This document shows, in pieces, positions 1-4,875 of a stretch of 5,862 nucleotides of DNA. The notes under the pieces are model-generated. The model was not told the origin of the DNA. It did not search any database and saw only the letters and a program-made list of their open reading frames with translations. Origin of the DNA: Patescibacteria group bacterium UBA5187 (GTDB lineage Bacteria; Patescibacteriota; Minisyncoccia; Phycocordibacterales; PALSA-1337); the NCBI GenBank assembly GCA_002413065.1, contig DHWH01000021.1, forward strand, positions 1-5,862, given 5' to 3'. The position numbers and the translations under genes were made by a program. Position 1 is the first letter of the stretch. Each line of letters opens with the position of its first letter.

Positions 1-240
1 ATATGGTACAGCAATTCACAGTCAAATCCGGTCTATACTCCTCCTGCCGAGCAGCCTGCCGCAACAACTTCGCCTTCTTCTCAGGCTCCAGGAACACAAG
101 GTACAGGTCTATCAGCTTCAAATGATACTTCAACCTTGGCCTTGAATCAGGATATGGCCGCAGTAGATGCTCAGATGAATGGTCTTTCGTCGGATTCATC
201 GAATCTCGATCAGAGTTTGGATGCATCGGCTACACAGTAA
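1..240 (+). CDS. C-terminal end of a low-complexity, probably surface-exposed protein (partial)
   Basis: The frame starting at base 1 stays open for 79 codons and ends in TAA at 238-240; the start lies outside the window. The visible part begins IWYSN, which could be the end of a membrane-spanning or signal-anchor segment (inference). It continues with a Pro/Ala/Thr/Ser/Gln-rich linker (for example TPPAEQPAATTSPSSQAPG) and ends in a more regular, probably helical stretch rich in Asp, Asn, Leu and Ser (NQDMAAVDAQMNGL, then NLDQSLD). No catalytic motif is visible and I do not recognise a family. The composition suggests an extracytoplasmic protein tethered at its N-terminus. Only 28 bases separate its stop from the start chosen for the next gene, which is also exported and low in complexity, so the two may be co-transcribed or functionally linked. 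The reading frame is well supported; the function is unknown. Confidence 0.75.
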   Translation: MWYSNSQSNPVYTPPAEQPAATTSPSSQAPGTQGTGLSASNDTSTLALNQDMAAVDAQMNGLSSDSSNLDQSLDASATQ

Positions 241-256
241 TTATTTATCCTAATCT

Positions 257-262
257 TATTAT
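257..262 (+). promoter_or_regulatory. Possible -10 element of a leaderless promoter
   Basis: TATTAT lies 6 bases before the ATG at 269, where a -10 box would sit if transcription began at the start codon. No good -35 hexamer is visible at the normal distance and the site overlaps an AT-rich gap, so chance is possible. Its main support is the same arrangement before other genes in this window. Confidence 0.3.
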
Positions 263-268
263 ATGCAT

Positions 269-1153
269 ATGAAACAAAAAATTATTACTGCCACAACGAC
301 AGGACTTGCGATTGCGGCATTATCCATACTTCCTGCGTTCGCAAAGACAACCGCACACGCGACAACCACCAGAGTAACGACTGTTCAGGCTACAACGACT
401 ACCGCAACGACAACCAACGCAACAAGCACCAGTGCGACAACGACTCGCGGCATGCAAAATACGGAACGCAAGATGACAGCTATGGAGACGAAAGCGGATA
501 AGATGATCGGAGAAAGAATAGACAACCTTAACAAGCTTATCGAACGCGTCAAAGGGATGCGCAATCTTACCGATGCTCAAAAGACATCGATCATCTCGAC
601 TGTCCAGTCTTTGATAGGTAATCTGACCACGCTCCGAACTCAGATAGCTTCGGACACATCGTCAACTACGCTGAAGGCGGATACTCAATCAATCACTCAG
701 GCATACCGCGTATACGGATTGTTCATGCCACAGCTCAATGTAGTCATTGCGGCTGATCGTATCGAAACAGTACTCACTATGATGGGCAGTGTAGGAACCA
801 AGCTCCAGACACGCCTTTCTGCTGCGGGCCCTATTTCCGCTGCCAATCAGGCCTACTTGAATGATTTTAACGCCAAGCTGGCTGATGCAAATGCAAAGGT
901 TCAGGCTGCCGTACAAGAAGTTCTTCCGTTGGTTCCTGATCAGGGCGACAAGACCAAGATGGCTGCGAATATGACTACGCTGAAAGATGCTCGCTCAAAG
1001 ATCCAAGCGGCTCAGAAAGATCTCGTTGCAGCCCGCAAGGATGCACAGGCTATCATGAAAGCTGTTGTGAAGACGGACAAAGACATGATGAAAACCGCCA
1101 CATCGACAAGACCAGCCGCTACAGGAACTTCAACAGCAACAACGACACGTTAA
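269..1153 (+). CDS. Secreted helical protein with Thr-rich pentapeptide repeats, function unknown
   Basis: This gene encodes about 294 residues starting at ATG 269. An in-frame ATG two codons earlier (263) is the alternative; 269 gives the cleaner signal peptide and fits the -10-like box at 257-262. Numbering from 263, residues 3-27 form a Sec signal peptide: KQK, a hydrophobic core (GLAIAALSILP), and an AFA cleavage site before K28. Residues 33-62 are six tandem pentads of the type A-T-T-T-X. Residues about 65-275 are rich in Ala, Lys, Asp, Gln and Leu and are predicted to be mostly alpha-helical, possibly coiled coil (for example ERIDNLNKLIERVKGM, and an Ala/Lys-rich region near 240-270). 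The tail (279-296) returns to ATSTR and ATTTR units. No enzyme motif or cysteine is visible. It resembles the many uncharacterised exported helical proteins of Patescibacteria. A surface or periplasmic structural role is plausible but inferred. A strong terminator follows at 1171-1203. Confidence 0.9.
   Translation: MKQKIITATTTGLAIAALSILPAFAKTTAHATTTRVTTVQATTTTATTTNATSTSATTTRGMQNTERKMTAMETKADKMIGERIDNLNKLIERVKGMRNLTDAQKTSIISTVQSLIGNLTTLRTQIASDTSSTTLKADTQSITQAYRVYGLFMPQLNVVIAADRIETVLTMMGSVGTKLQTRLSAAGPISAANQAYLNDFNAKLADANAKVQAAVQEVLPLVPDQGDKTKMAANMTTLKDARSKIQAAQKDLVAARKDAQAIMKAVVKTDKDMMKTATSTRPAATGTSTATTTR
359..448 (+). repeat. Six tandem pentapeptide-encoding units (A/V)-T-(T/S)-(T/V)-X
   Basis: Six consecutive 15-base units encode ATTTR, VTTVQ, ATTTT, ATTTN, ATSTS and ATTTR just after the signal peptide. 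The fifth residue is always polar. The units differ in codons as well as residues, so this is a diverged protein-level repeat and not a recent DNA duplication. Related units (ATSTR and ATTTR) recur at the C-terminus, at 1097-1111 and 1136-1150. Confidence 0.8.
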
Positions 1154-1170
1154 TTGTAGATATTGTTTTA

Positions 1171-1203
1171 AGAAAAAACCCGCTTACGAAGCGGGTTTTT
1201 TCT
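1171..1203. terminator. Intrinsic terminator, perfect 15-bp inverted repeat, probably bidirectional
   Basis: Bases 1171-1185 and 1189-1203 are perfect reverse complements around a 3-base loop (ACG). The GC-rich core (ACCCGCTT paired with AAGCGGGT) is flanked by A6 on one side and T6 on the other, giving a U-tract in both directions. It begins 17 bases after the stop of the secreted-protein gene and should end that transcript before the next promoter at 1217. Confidence 0.93.
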
Positions 1204-1216
1204 TATTGGCGCATAC

Positions 1217-1245
1217 TTGACAAACATATTATATTGATATATAAA
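1217..1245 (+). promoter_or_regulatory. Sigma70-type promoter of the His-rich membrane protein gene
   Basis: TTGACA at 1217-1222 is a perfect -35 hexamer. It is followed by an exact 17-base spacer and TATAAA at 1240-1245, a 5/6 match to the -10 consensus. The expected transcription start is about 1250-1252, on top of the ATG at 1250, so the mRNA would be leaderless or start just inside the gene. A competing -10 reading, TATATA at 1238-1243 with a 15-base spacer, would put +1 exactly on the A of the ATG. Confidence 0.7.
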
Positions 1246-1249
1246 TAAA

Positions 1250-1918
1250 ATGCACTCAGCTGTTTCAAAATCAAATATTGTTATCTGCTCAATTATGAAT
1301 ACTTCATTGTTTGTCGGGATTCTTGTCTTCATGAACATACTTGTGATTATGGAGGGTTTATTCGCCCATGGCGACGGACTCTTCTGGCCAAGGCAAATTG
1401 TTCAGCATTATCATCAAGAGGAAGGCATGCCTTTTATTTGCCACGGAGGCATGTGGGGAGACTTCCTGATTGTTTCGCTGATCGTCGCATGGACGATTGC
1501 ACGCCATTGTTCGGAATGGGTGCCGCAGCACGTGCTTGTCATGGGTCTCATAATGACCTCGTTCACAGTCGCTGCACATCTATTATGGATGCACAACCCG
1601 AACCCTGATTGCTTGGCATGGAAAGGAAGTTTAACCAAAGCTGGTAAAATTCACCTTGTCTATATGACATCAGGTATGGCCATGGTCGGCATGTTCTACT
1701 TCCATAGCAGGATCACGTCAGGTGAACTGTACACGGTAAGCGTGCTGTTATCGATTCATGCCTTCATCGCGAACCACAAGGTTCTGGATATAGTGAAGCC
1801 TTACTGGTGGCACCGAAACTTCGTGGCTGATTTCATGAACTGGATTTCCATCGCGGCATACATAGTGCCGATTTGGTGGAGAACTTGGTATCTGACAAGT
1901 CACAGGCTTGTCCAGTAG
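1250..1918 (+). CDS. Polytopic His/Trp-rich membrane protein, function unknown
   Basis: The gene encodes 222 residues. ATG 1250 is chosen because it opens the frame right behind the promoter; M16 (ATG 1295) is a credible alternative that would begin directly at the first membrane helix. About six hydrophobic segments are visible, near residues 17-38, 70-85, 93-113, 134-151, 160-175 and 196-211, suggesting an integral inner-membrane protein. It is unusually rich in histidine (15, at 2, 40, 53, 55, 65, 86, 94, 110, 115, 135, 152, 170, 176, 188 and 218) and tryptophan (12). Notable short motifs are HGDG (40-43), HYH (53-55), CHGGMWGD (64-71), HNPNPDC (115-121) and WWHRN (186-190). Several histidines lie in or at the edges of predicted helices, which could mean metal or heme ligation (inference). 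The HxxHH boxes of membrane desaturases and the HxxxH of CREST-type hydrolases are absent. I do not recognise the family. Its own promoter and terminator make it a monocistronic unit. Confidence 0.85.
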   Translation: MHSAVSKSNIVICSIMNTSLFVGILVFMNILVIMEGLFAHGDGLFWPRQIVQHYHQEEGMPFICHGGMWGDFLIVSLIVAWTIARHCSEWVPQHVLVMGLIMTSFTVAAHLLWMHNPNPDCLAWKGSLTKAGKIHLVYMTSGMAMVGMFYFHSRITSGELYTVSVLLSIHAFIANHKVLDIVKPYWWHRNFVADFMNWISIAAYIVPIWWRTWYLTSHRLVQ

Positions 1919-1946
1919 CGCTTACGCCAATCGTTCTTTCGAACAA

Positions 1947-1974
1947 CCGCAGGAGAAATCTTGCGGCTTTTTTT
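1947..1974 (+). terminator. Intrinsic terminator after the membrane protein gene
   Basis: Arms 1947-1954 (CCGCAGGA) and 1959-1966 (TCTTGCGG) form an 8-bp stem with one G-U pair, closed by a GAAA tetraloop of the stable GNRA class. T7 follows at 1968-1974, with more T-rich sequence after it. It lies 28 bases past the stop. Read from the minus strand it lacks a proper U-tract, so it probably does not serve the convergent glycosyltransferase cluster efficiently. Confidence 0.85.
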
Positions 1975-2026
1975 ATTTTAAATTTTCGGACACTTAGGAG
2001 GCTGATCTCGGTTAAGGACGGCGTAT

Positions 2027-2716
2027 TTAGGAGAAAATGGTCTTAAAAAAATGGTACCAATATTTTCCCATCAGATGGAAAGTGCCTTCTTCCTTGAAAC
2101 GTCGGGCTGAGGTTTTCATAACAACACTGGGACTGAATACGACTCTGCCGTGAGCGGCCACACGCTTTGCTGTATTCGTGTCCTCGCCATAGAAGAGAAT
2201 CGAAGTATCGTATCCGCCGGCTTTTTTCAAAATATCGGCACGGATCAGGTTGTTGCCCCCGATGAGGGTTGCGCCCTTGCGAATAAAAGGCAACTGGAAA
2301 AGCTCGCTAAAGAACATGTAAATATATTTTTGAAAAAAGAGGGAACTGTATCGGAAGAACGGACCTGCATCATAATAATCATATGGGCCGCTGACCGCTG
2401 CAACGCGTACATTTTTGAAGCGTGAGGCCCCGCGCATCAACCAGTCAGGTTCTGGCAGACAATCAGCATCAATATTGGCGATGATGTCGCCGCATGCATT
2501 CATTCGTCCGCATTCGCGTGCCCACAGGAGACCTTTGCGGGATTCAGTAACTACTTTGACGGGAAATTGAGAGGCGATTTCAACTGTACGGTCATTGCTG
2601 GCATTATTGACGACAATTACTTCGAAATCCGGATGTGTTTGTGCCAAGATCGCCCCGAGAGTTGCGGCGATATTTTTTTCTTCATTATGACAGGGGATGA
2701 TGACGGAGATTTTCAT
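2027..2716 (-). CDS. Family 2 (GT-A fold) glycosyltransferase
   Basis: The 229-residue protein opens with the GT2 nucleotide-binding strand and motif (ISVIIPCHNEEKNI, residues 3-16), then VIVVNNASNDRT (33-44), where many relatives have an acidic residue in place of the Asn pair. The metal-binding DXD is D83-A-D85 in ANIDADC. GGNNLIRADIL (153-163) is the acceptor-side segment, and GED (177-179) fits the usual catalytic base region. The enzyme should transfer a sugar from a nucleotide-sugar in the cytoplasm; donor and acceptor cannot be read from the sequence. The aromatic patch at 127-141 and the C-terminal end (KYWYHFFKTIF) may contact the membrane, but there is no full C-terminal transmembrane domain. 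It is the last gene of the minus-strand DedA/GT2/GT2 cluster, 27 nt after the previous stop. No Shine-Dalgarno site precedes ATG 2716. Confidence 0.93.
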   Translation of the reverse strand: MKISVIIPCHNEEKNIAATLGAILAQTHPDFEVIVVNNASNDRTVEIASQFPVKVVTESRKGLLWARECGRMNACGDIIANIDADCLPEPDWLMRGASRFKNVRVAAVSGPYDYYDAGPFFRYSSLFFQKYIYMFFSELFQLPFIRKGATLIGGNNLIRADILKKAGGYDTSILFYGEDTNTAKRVAAHGRVVFSPSVVMKTSARRFKEEGTFHLMGKYWYHFFKTIFS

Positions 2717-2743
2717 GAGGTTGAACTAGTATGACCAATTTTA

Positions 2744-3472
2744 TTATCTTATCGCTTTCCATTCCGTAGCTTTTGATTTTTTGAAAATAGCCACCCATGC
2801 TGTTCCGAACATCCAGATGCTGAGCAACTTTGGCCAGCCGATCTTGTGTGCACGACGGCCTTGATGGAGAATGACGAGTTCTGGACAATACATAGTGCGG
2901 CCTATCTTTGCCAGCCTATTGAACATGTCTCCGTCTTCGCGCGTTATGAGTTCTTCACGGAAGCCTTTGACTTTTTCGAATGCAGAGCGTCGCATCATTT
3001 GGAATTTGCCTGACGATTCTCCACTATGCAATTTGTTATTTTTAATGTGATGCACGGTGTTGAAGACTGAATAGACAGCTCTGTCGCCGAATGTTTCCAG
3101 TTCGGGCCACACACCTATCTTGCCGGTGAGCGCGACCAAGTTCGGAGCTGCCTCAAAATGTGCGAGTGCAGTCTTGAAGAATGTATCAGGATCGGCAATG
3201 GTGCTGTCAGCGTCCATAAAGACGAACATATCGGCTTGTGCATGCGATGCGGCCTCATTTCTATTGGCAGCGATACTCATGTGTTTGGTTGTGGGGGCAA
3301 GGACGAGATCGGCATATTTTTTCGCCATTTCTACGGTCTTATCTGTGCTTGCATCATCGGTGACTATGATTTCGTGAGGTAGGGTGAGTTTCGCCTTCAA
3401 TTCTGAGAGTGTTTTACCGATGATTTTTTCTTCCTGGTAGGTGGGGATAATAATGGAAATTAGCGGTTTCAT
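2744..3472 (-). CDS. Family 2 (GT-A fold) glycosyltransferase
   Basis: The 242-residue protein has an N-terminal GT2 core: ISIIIPTYQEEKIIGKTL (5-22), VTDDASTDKTVE (37-48) with the nucleotide-binding Asp pair, and DXD at D87-A-D89 (FMDADS). GKFQMMRRSAFEKVKGF (155-171) and TREDGDMF (177-184) match the acceptor and catalytic-base region, with E179, D180 and D182 as candidates. Residues 214-231 (PKLLSIWMFGTAWVAIF) form a hydrophobic segment that may anchor the enzyme to the inner face of the membrane. It is clearly different in sequence from the second GT2 downstream, so the pair is not a recent duplication, and each may add a different sugar. It starts 12 nt after the DedA stop, which suggests co-transcription, though a possible -10 box overlaps that junction. 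Substrates are unknown. Confidence 0.94.
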   Translation of the reverse strand: MKPLISIIIPTYQEEKIIGKTLSELKAKLTLPHEIIVTDDASTDKTVEMAKKYADLVLAPTTKHMSIAANRNEAASHAQADMFVFMDADSTIADPDTFFKTALAHFEAAPNLVALTGKIGVWPELETFGDRAVYSVFNTVHHIKNNKLHSGESSGKFQMMRRSAFEKVKGFREELITREDGDMFNRLAKIGRTMYCPELVILHQGRRAHKIGWPKLLSIWMFGTAWVAIFKKSKATEWKAIR

Positions 3473-3478
3473 TGGACT

Positions 3479-3487
3479 AGTATATCA
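3479..3487 (-). promoter_or_regulatory. Possible extended -10 element at the DedA/glycosyltransferase junction
   Basis: Read on the minus strand, TGATATACT fits an extended -10 (TGn plus TATACT, 5/6 to consensus). TATACT ends 6 bases before the ATG at 3472, as expected for a leaderless internal promoter. The TGA is also the DedA stop codon, and no -35 hexamer is visible. It could be coincidental. Confidence 0.3.
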
Positions 3488-4084
3488 AATCTCCATCTCT
3501 TCCGCCTTTTTCGCCAAATACTTCTTGTAACCGAATAATGCAAAGATAATGACTATGAAGAGCGCCACGATCGAGAGTTTGCCGAAGACGCCGTTCACAG
3601 TAGTATAGGCGTGTCCGAAGAAATAGCCGACACCGAGCAATATGCCGGTCCAAATGAACTGGCCGATAAGATTGATGCTGAGATATTTCAGAAATGGGAT
3701 TCTGACCATGCCTGCAGTCATGAGTGTGACCAATGCGAAACCGAAACCATTTGATATTTTTGAAATAAATAAGATGCGGTGATGGTATTTATGGAAAACT
3801 CGTCTCACTTTATCGACACCGGCCTCGGTAATGCTGAAATATTTTCCAAATCTGCGGATGAACCGGTGACCAAAATAATATCCGATATAGTACCAGACGA
3901 CATCGCCAATGAGATCTCCGACCATGAGTGCCGCATAAATAGGAATGAATTTTACATATCCCAGTTTGAGCAGGACACCGAAGACCATTGATAAGATGGG
4001 TCCCTCGGCACATGCGAGAACGATGACGATGCTGTAGACGAGATAGGGGTGGACGGTCACTAGTTGGATGAGCCATTCTTGCAT
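3485..4084 (-). CDS. DedA-family (SNARE-associated/VTT domain) membrane protein
   Basis: The 199-residue protein starts at ATG 4084. The frame stays open upstream to 4192, but that stretch contains the intrinsic terminator of the neighbouring gene and reads as non-family sequence, so the longer start is rejected; 199 residues is a normal DedA length. Hydrophobic segments lie near residues 13-40, 45-70, 105-125, 135-157 and 170-187. Family features include CAEGPILS (25-32, conserved Glu27), GDLIGDVVWYYIGYYFG (56-72) and a conserved AG (124-125). The usual F-x-R-F-x-P-x-x-R region reads FISKISNGFG (106-115), so its Arg/Pro/Arg residues are missing. DedA proteins support membrane homeostasis, and some act as undecaprenyl-phosphate or phospholipid translocases. 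Next to two GT2 genes, a role in lipid-carrier or glycolipid handling is plausible (inference). The C-terminus is charged and cytoplasmic-looking (KKAEEMEI). Confidence 0.9.
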   Translation of the reverse strand: MQEWLIQLVTVHPYLVYSIVIVLACAEGPILSMVFGVLLKLGYVKFIPIYAALMVGDLIGDVVWYYIGYYFGHRFIRRFGKYFSITEAGVDKVRRVFHKYHHRILFISKISNGFGFALVTLMTAGMVRIPFLKYLSINLIGQFIWTGILLGVGYFFGHAYTTVNGVFGKLSIVALFIVIIFALFGYKKYLAKKAEEMEI

Positions 4085-4090
4085 GAATAT

Positions 4091-4096
4091 ATTGTA
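4091..4096 (-). promoter_or_regulatory. Possible -10 element of the DedA/glycosyltransferase cluster promoter
   Basis: TACAAT on the minus strand (5/6 to consensus) ends 6 bases before ATG 4084. A weak -35 candidate, TATACA at 4119-4114 (4/6), is spaced 17 bases upstream. It lies after the upstream gene's terminator, so the cluster needs a promoter here. The predicted transcription start coincides with the start codon, and there is no Shine-Dalgarno sequence in the gap. Confidence 0.45.
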
Positions 4097-4154
4097 TGTC
4101 AGAGTGTAAGCTATGTATAGAGGATGCCAGAATGTGGGGTGCAGAATGGTCAAT

Positions 4155-4190
4155 AAAAAAGTGCGACAGGAGAAGGGTCTCGAGTCGCAC
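4155..4190 (-). terminator. Intrinsic terminator of the nuclease-like gene
   Basis: On the minus strand, GTGCGAC (4190-4184) pairs with GTCGCAC (4167-4161). Inside, GAGA (4181-4178) pairs with TCTC (4173-4170) across a 2x2 mismatch and closes a 4-base loop. T6 follows immediately (4160-4155). The hairpin begins 31 bases after the stop of the nuclease-like gene. It also shows that the open frame extending upstream of the DedA gene is not coding. Confidence 0.9.
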
Positions 4191-4221
4191 ATGAGGAGAA
4201 GAAGCTATCTTAGCAAGGATT

Positions 4222-4695
4222 TTAGTAAGCCCAGACCCGGGGACGTGGACACCATTGTCGACGTTTTTTCGGAACTGGTCTTTGTGTCCGTGCCCGGATA
4301 CTGGCAATGGCGCGGCGAGCAGTATCGAAAACCTGTTTGATGATCATGAAAAGACGATGAACCACCCTTTCGACGACATCGTTATTCGGATCCACGACAA
4401 CCACATTGATGGACAAGCCGAGTCGGTTGCAGATCTTATTAAATTTACGCCTGCCTCGCTCGGAACTTTTCACTTGCAGGAATACTTCCTGACCACCATG
4501 AAAATTAATGACGAAGTCCTTCTTTTGCCTGTCGAGTGGTGAATTGGGCTCGGCATGAACAACATTGGTGATAAGAGGAACGGAGTTAGAGTGCTGACCT
4601 CGTTTATATTTTTTCTCCAACCTGTTTTTTAGTATCGTCAATGCTGTTGCTACCAGGGCCTCACTGGCTTTGCCACGGTTGTTACGATTCATCAT
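4222..4695 (-). CDS. Small PD-(D/E)XK nuclease-like protein
   Basis: The 157-residue protein begins with tandem ATG codons (4695 and 4692); the first is used here, but the second is equally possible. The layout fits the PD-(D/E)XK fold: an N-terminal helix with a conserved-type Glu (GKASEALVATAL, Glu12), then D60 in KKDFVINF, then EVFLQVKSS (70-78) supplying Q74-x-K76, followed by a beta strand (LSINVVVVDP, 94-103) and a helix. Gln in place of Glu in the (E/Q)xK motif is found in several families of this superfamily. The C-terminal 25 residues are strongly basic (RARTQRPVPKKRRQ), suggesting nucleic-acid binding. It is shorter than most Holliday-junction or restriction-type members. The exact substrate is unknown, and it could be a structural relative without activity. 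It is divergent from the GAPDH gene and has its own terminator, so it is probably a single-gene unit. Confidence 0.8.
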   Translation of the reverse strand: MMNRNNRGKASEALVATALTILKNRLEKKYKRGQHSNSVPLITNVVHAEPNSPLDRQKKDFVINFHGGQEVFLQVKSSERGRRKFNKICNRLGLSINVVVVDPNNDVVERVVHRLFMIIKQVFDTARRAIASIRARTQRPVPKKRRQWCPRPRVWAY

Positions 4696-4721
4696 AAGTT
4701 GTAGGGTGCGGAAGGCAGGGG

Positions 4722-4727
4722 TTTATA
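4722..4727 (-). promoter_or_regulatory. Possible -10 element of the nuclease-like gene
   Basis: TATAAA on the minus strand (5/6) lies 26 bases before ATG 4695 and would give a leader of about 20 nt. The -35 region is weak (ACTACA with a 16-base spacer, 3/6). The leader lacks a Shine-Dalgarno motif. Confidence 0.3.
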
Positions 4728-4825
4728 TTGCCTTCTTCTAAAATGTAGTCTACCACCACAAAATAATTTGAAAATACCCCCTGTGAATAACTTTCATGTC
4801 AATGCAGTGAGCGAATATCTGTATA

Positions 4826-4834
4826 TGTTAGAAT
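4826..4834 (+). promoter_or_regulatory. Extended -10 promoter of the GAPDH gene
   Basis: TGTTAGAAT matches the extended -10 pattern, with TG one base before TAGAAT (5/6). No strong -35 is present, which is normal for extended -10 promoters. Transcription would start near 4841, leaving an AT-rich leader of about 35 nt without a Shine-Dalgarno site before ATG 4876. Confidence 0.5.
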
Positions 4835-4875
4835 AAACCCATTAAACCTATCAAATCATAATCGAAATTTATCCC

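Noticed and set aside
1250..1918. Membrane desaturase or hydroxylase identity for the His-rich membrane protein.
   Set aside because: Those enzymes need HxxxH and HxxHH boxes at set positions, and none is present. High His content alone does not support the call.
1995..2012. On the minus strand GATCAGCCTCCTAA resembles the 3' tail of 16S rRNA (GATCACCTCCT), and the plus strand shows a perfect AGGAGG.
   Set aside because: There is no rRNA gene around it and no start codon at the right distance on the plus strand. A match of this length with one insertion is probably chance in a short intergenic gap.
2029..2111. A plus-strand AGGAG followed 3 bases later by ATG 2037, opening a 24-codon reading frame.
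   Set aside because: The frame is only 24 codons, lies antisense to the end of a well-supported glycosyltransferase gene, and the spacing is too short for a good ribosome binding site.
2027..3472. The two glycosyltransferase genes as a recent tandem duplication.
   Set aside because: They share only GT2 family motifs; the rest of the sequences and the C-terminal regions differ too much for a recent duplication.
3810..4307. A 165-codon minus-strand frame overlapping DedA, the terminator and the end of the nuclease-like gene.
   Set aside because: It crosses a clear intrinsic terminator and overlaps two supported genes in another frame. Its translation is Arg/His/Ser-rich without recognisable motifs.
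4222..4542. Plus-strand open frames across the nuclease-like gene (for example 4255-4542).
   Set aside because: They are shadows of the minus-strand gene, whose product has superfamily-like motifs and a matching downstream terminator. The plus-strand translations look random.
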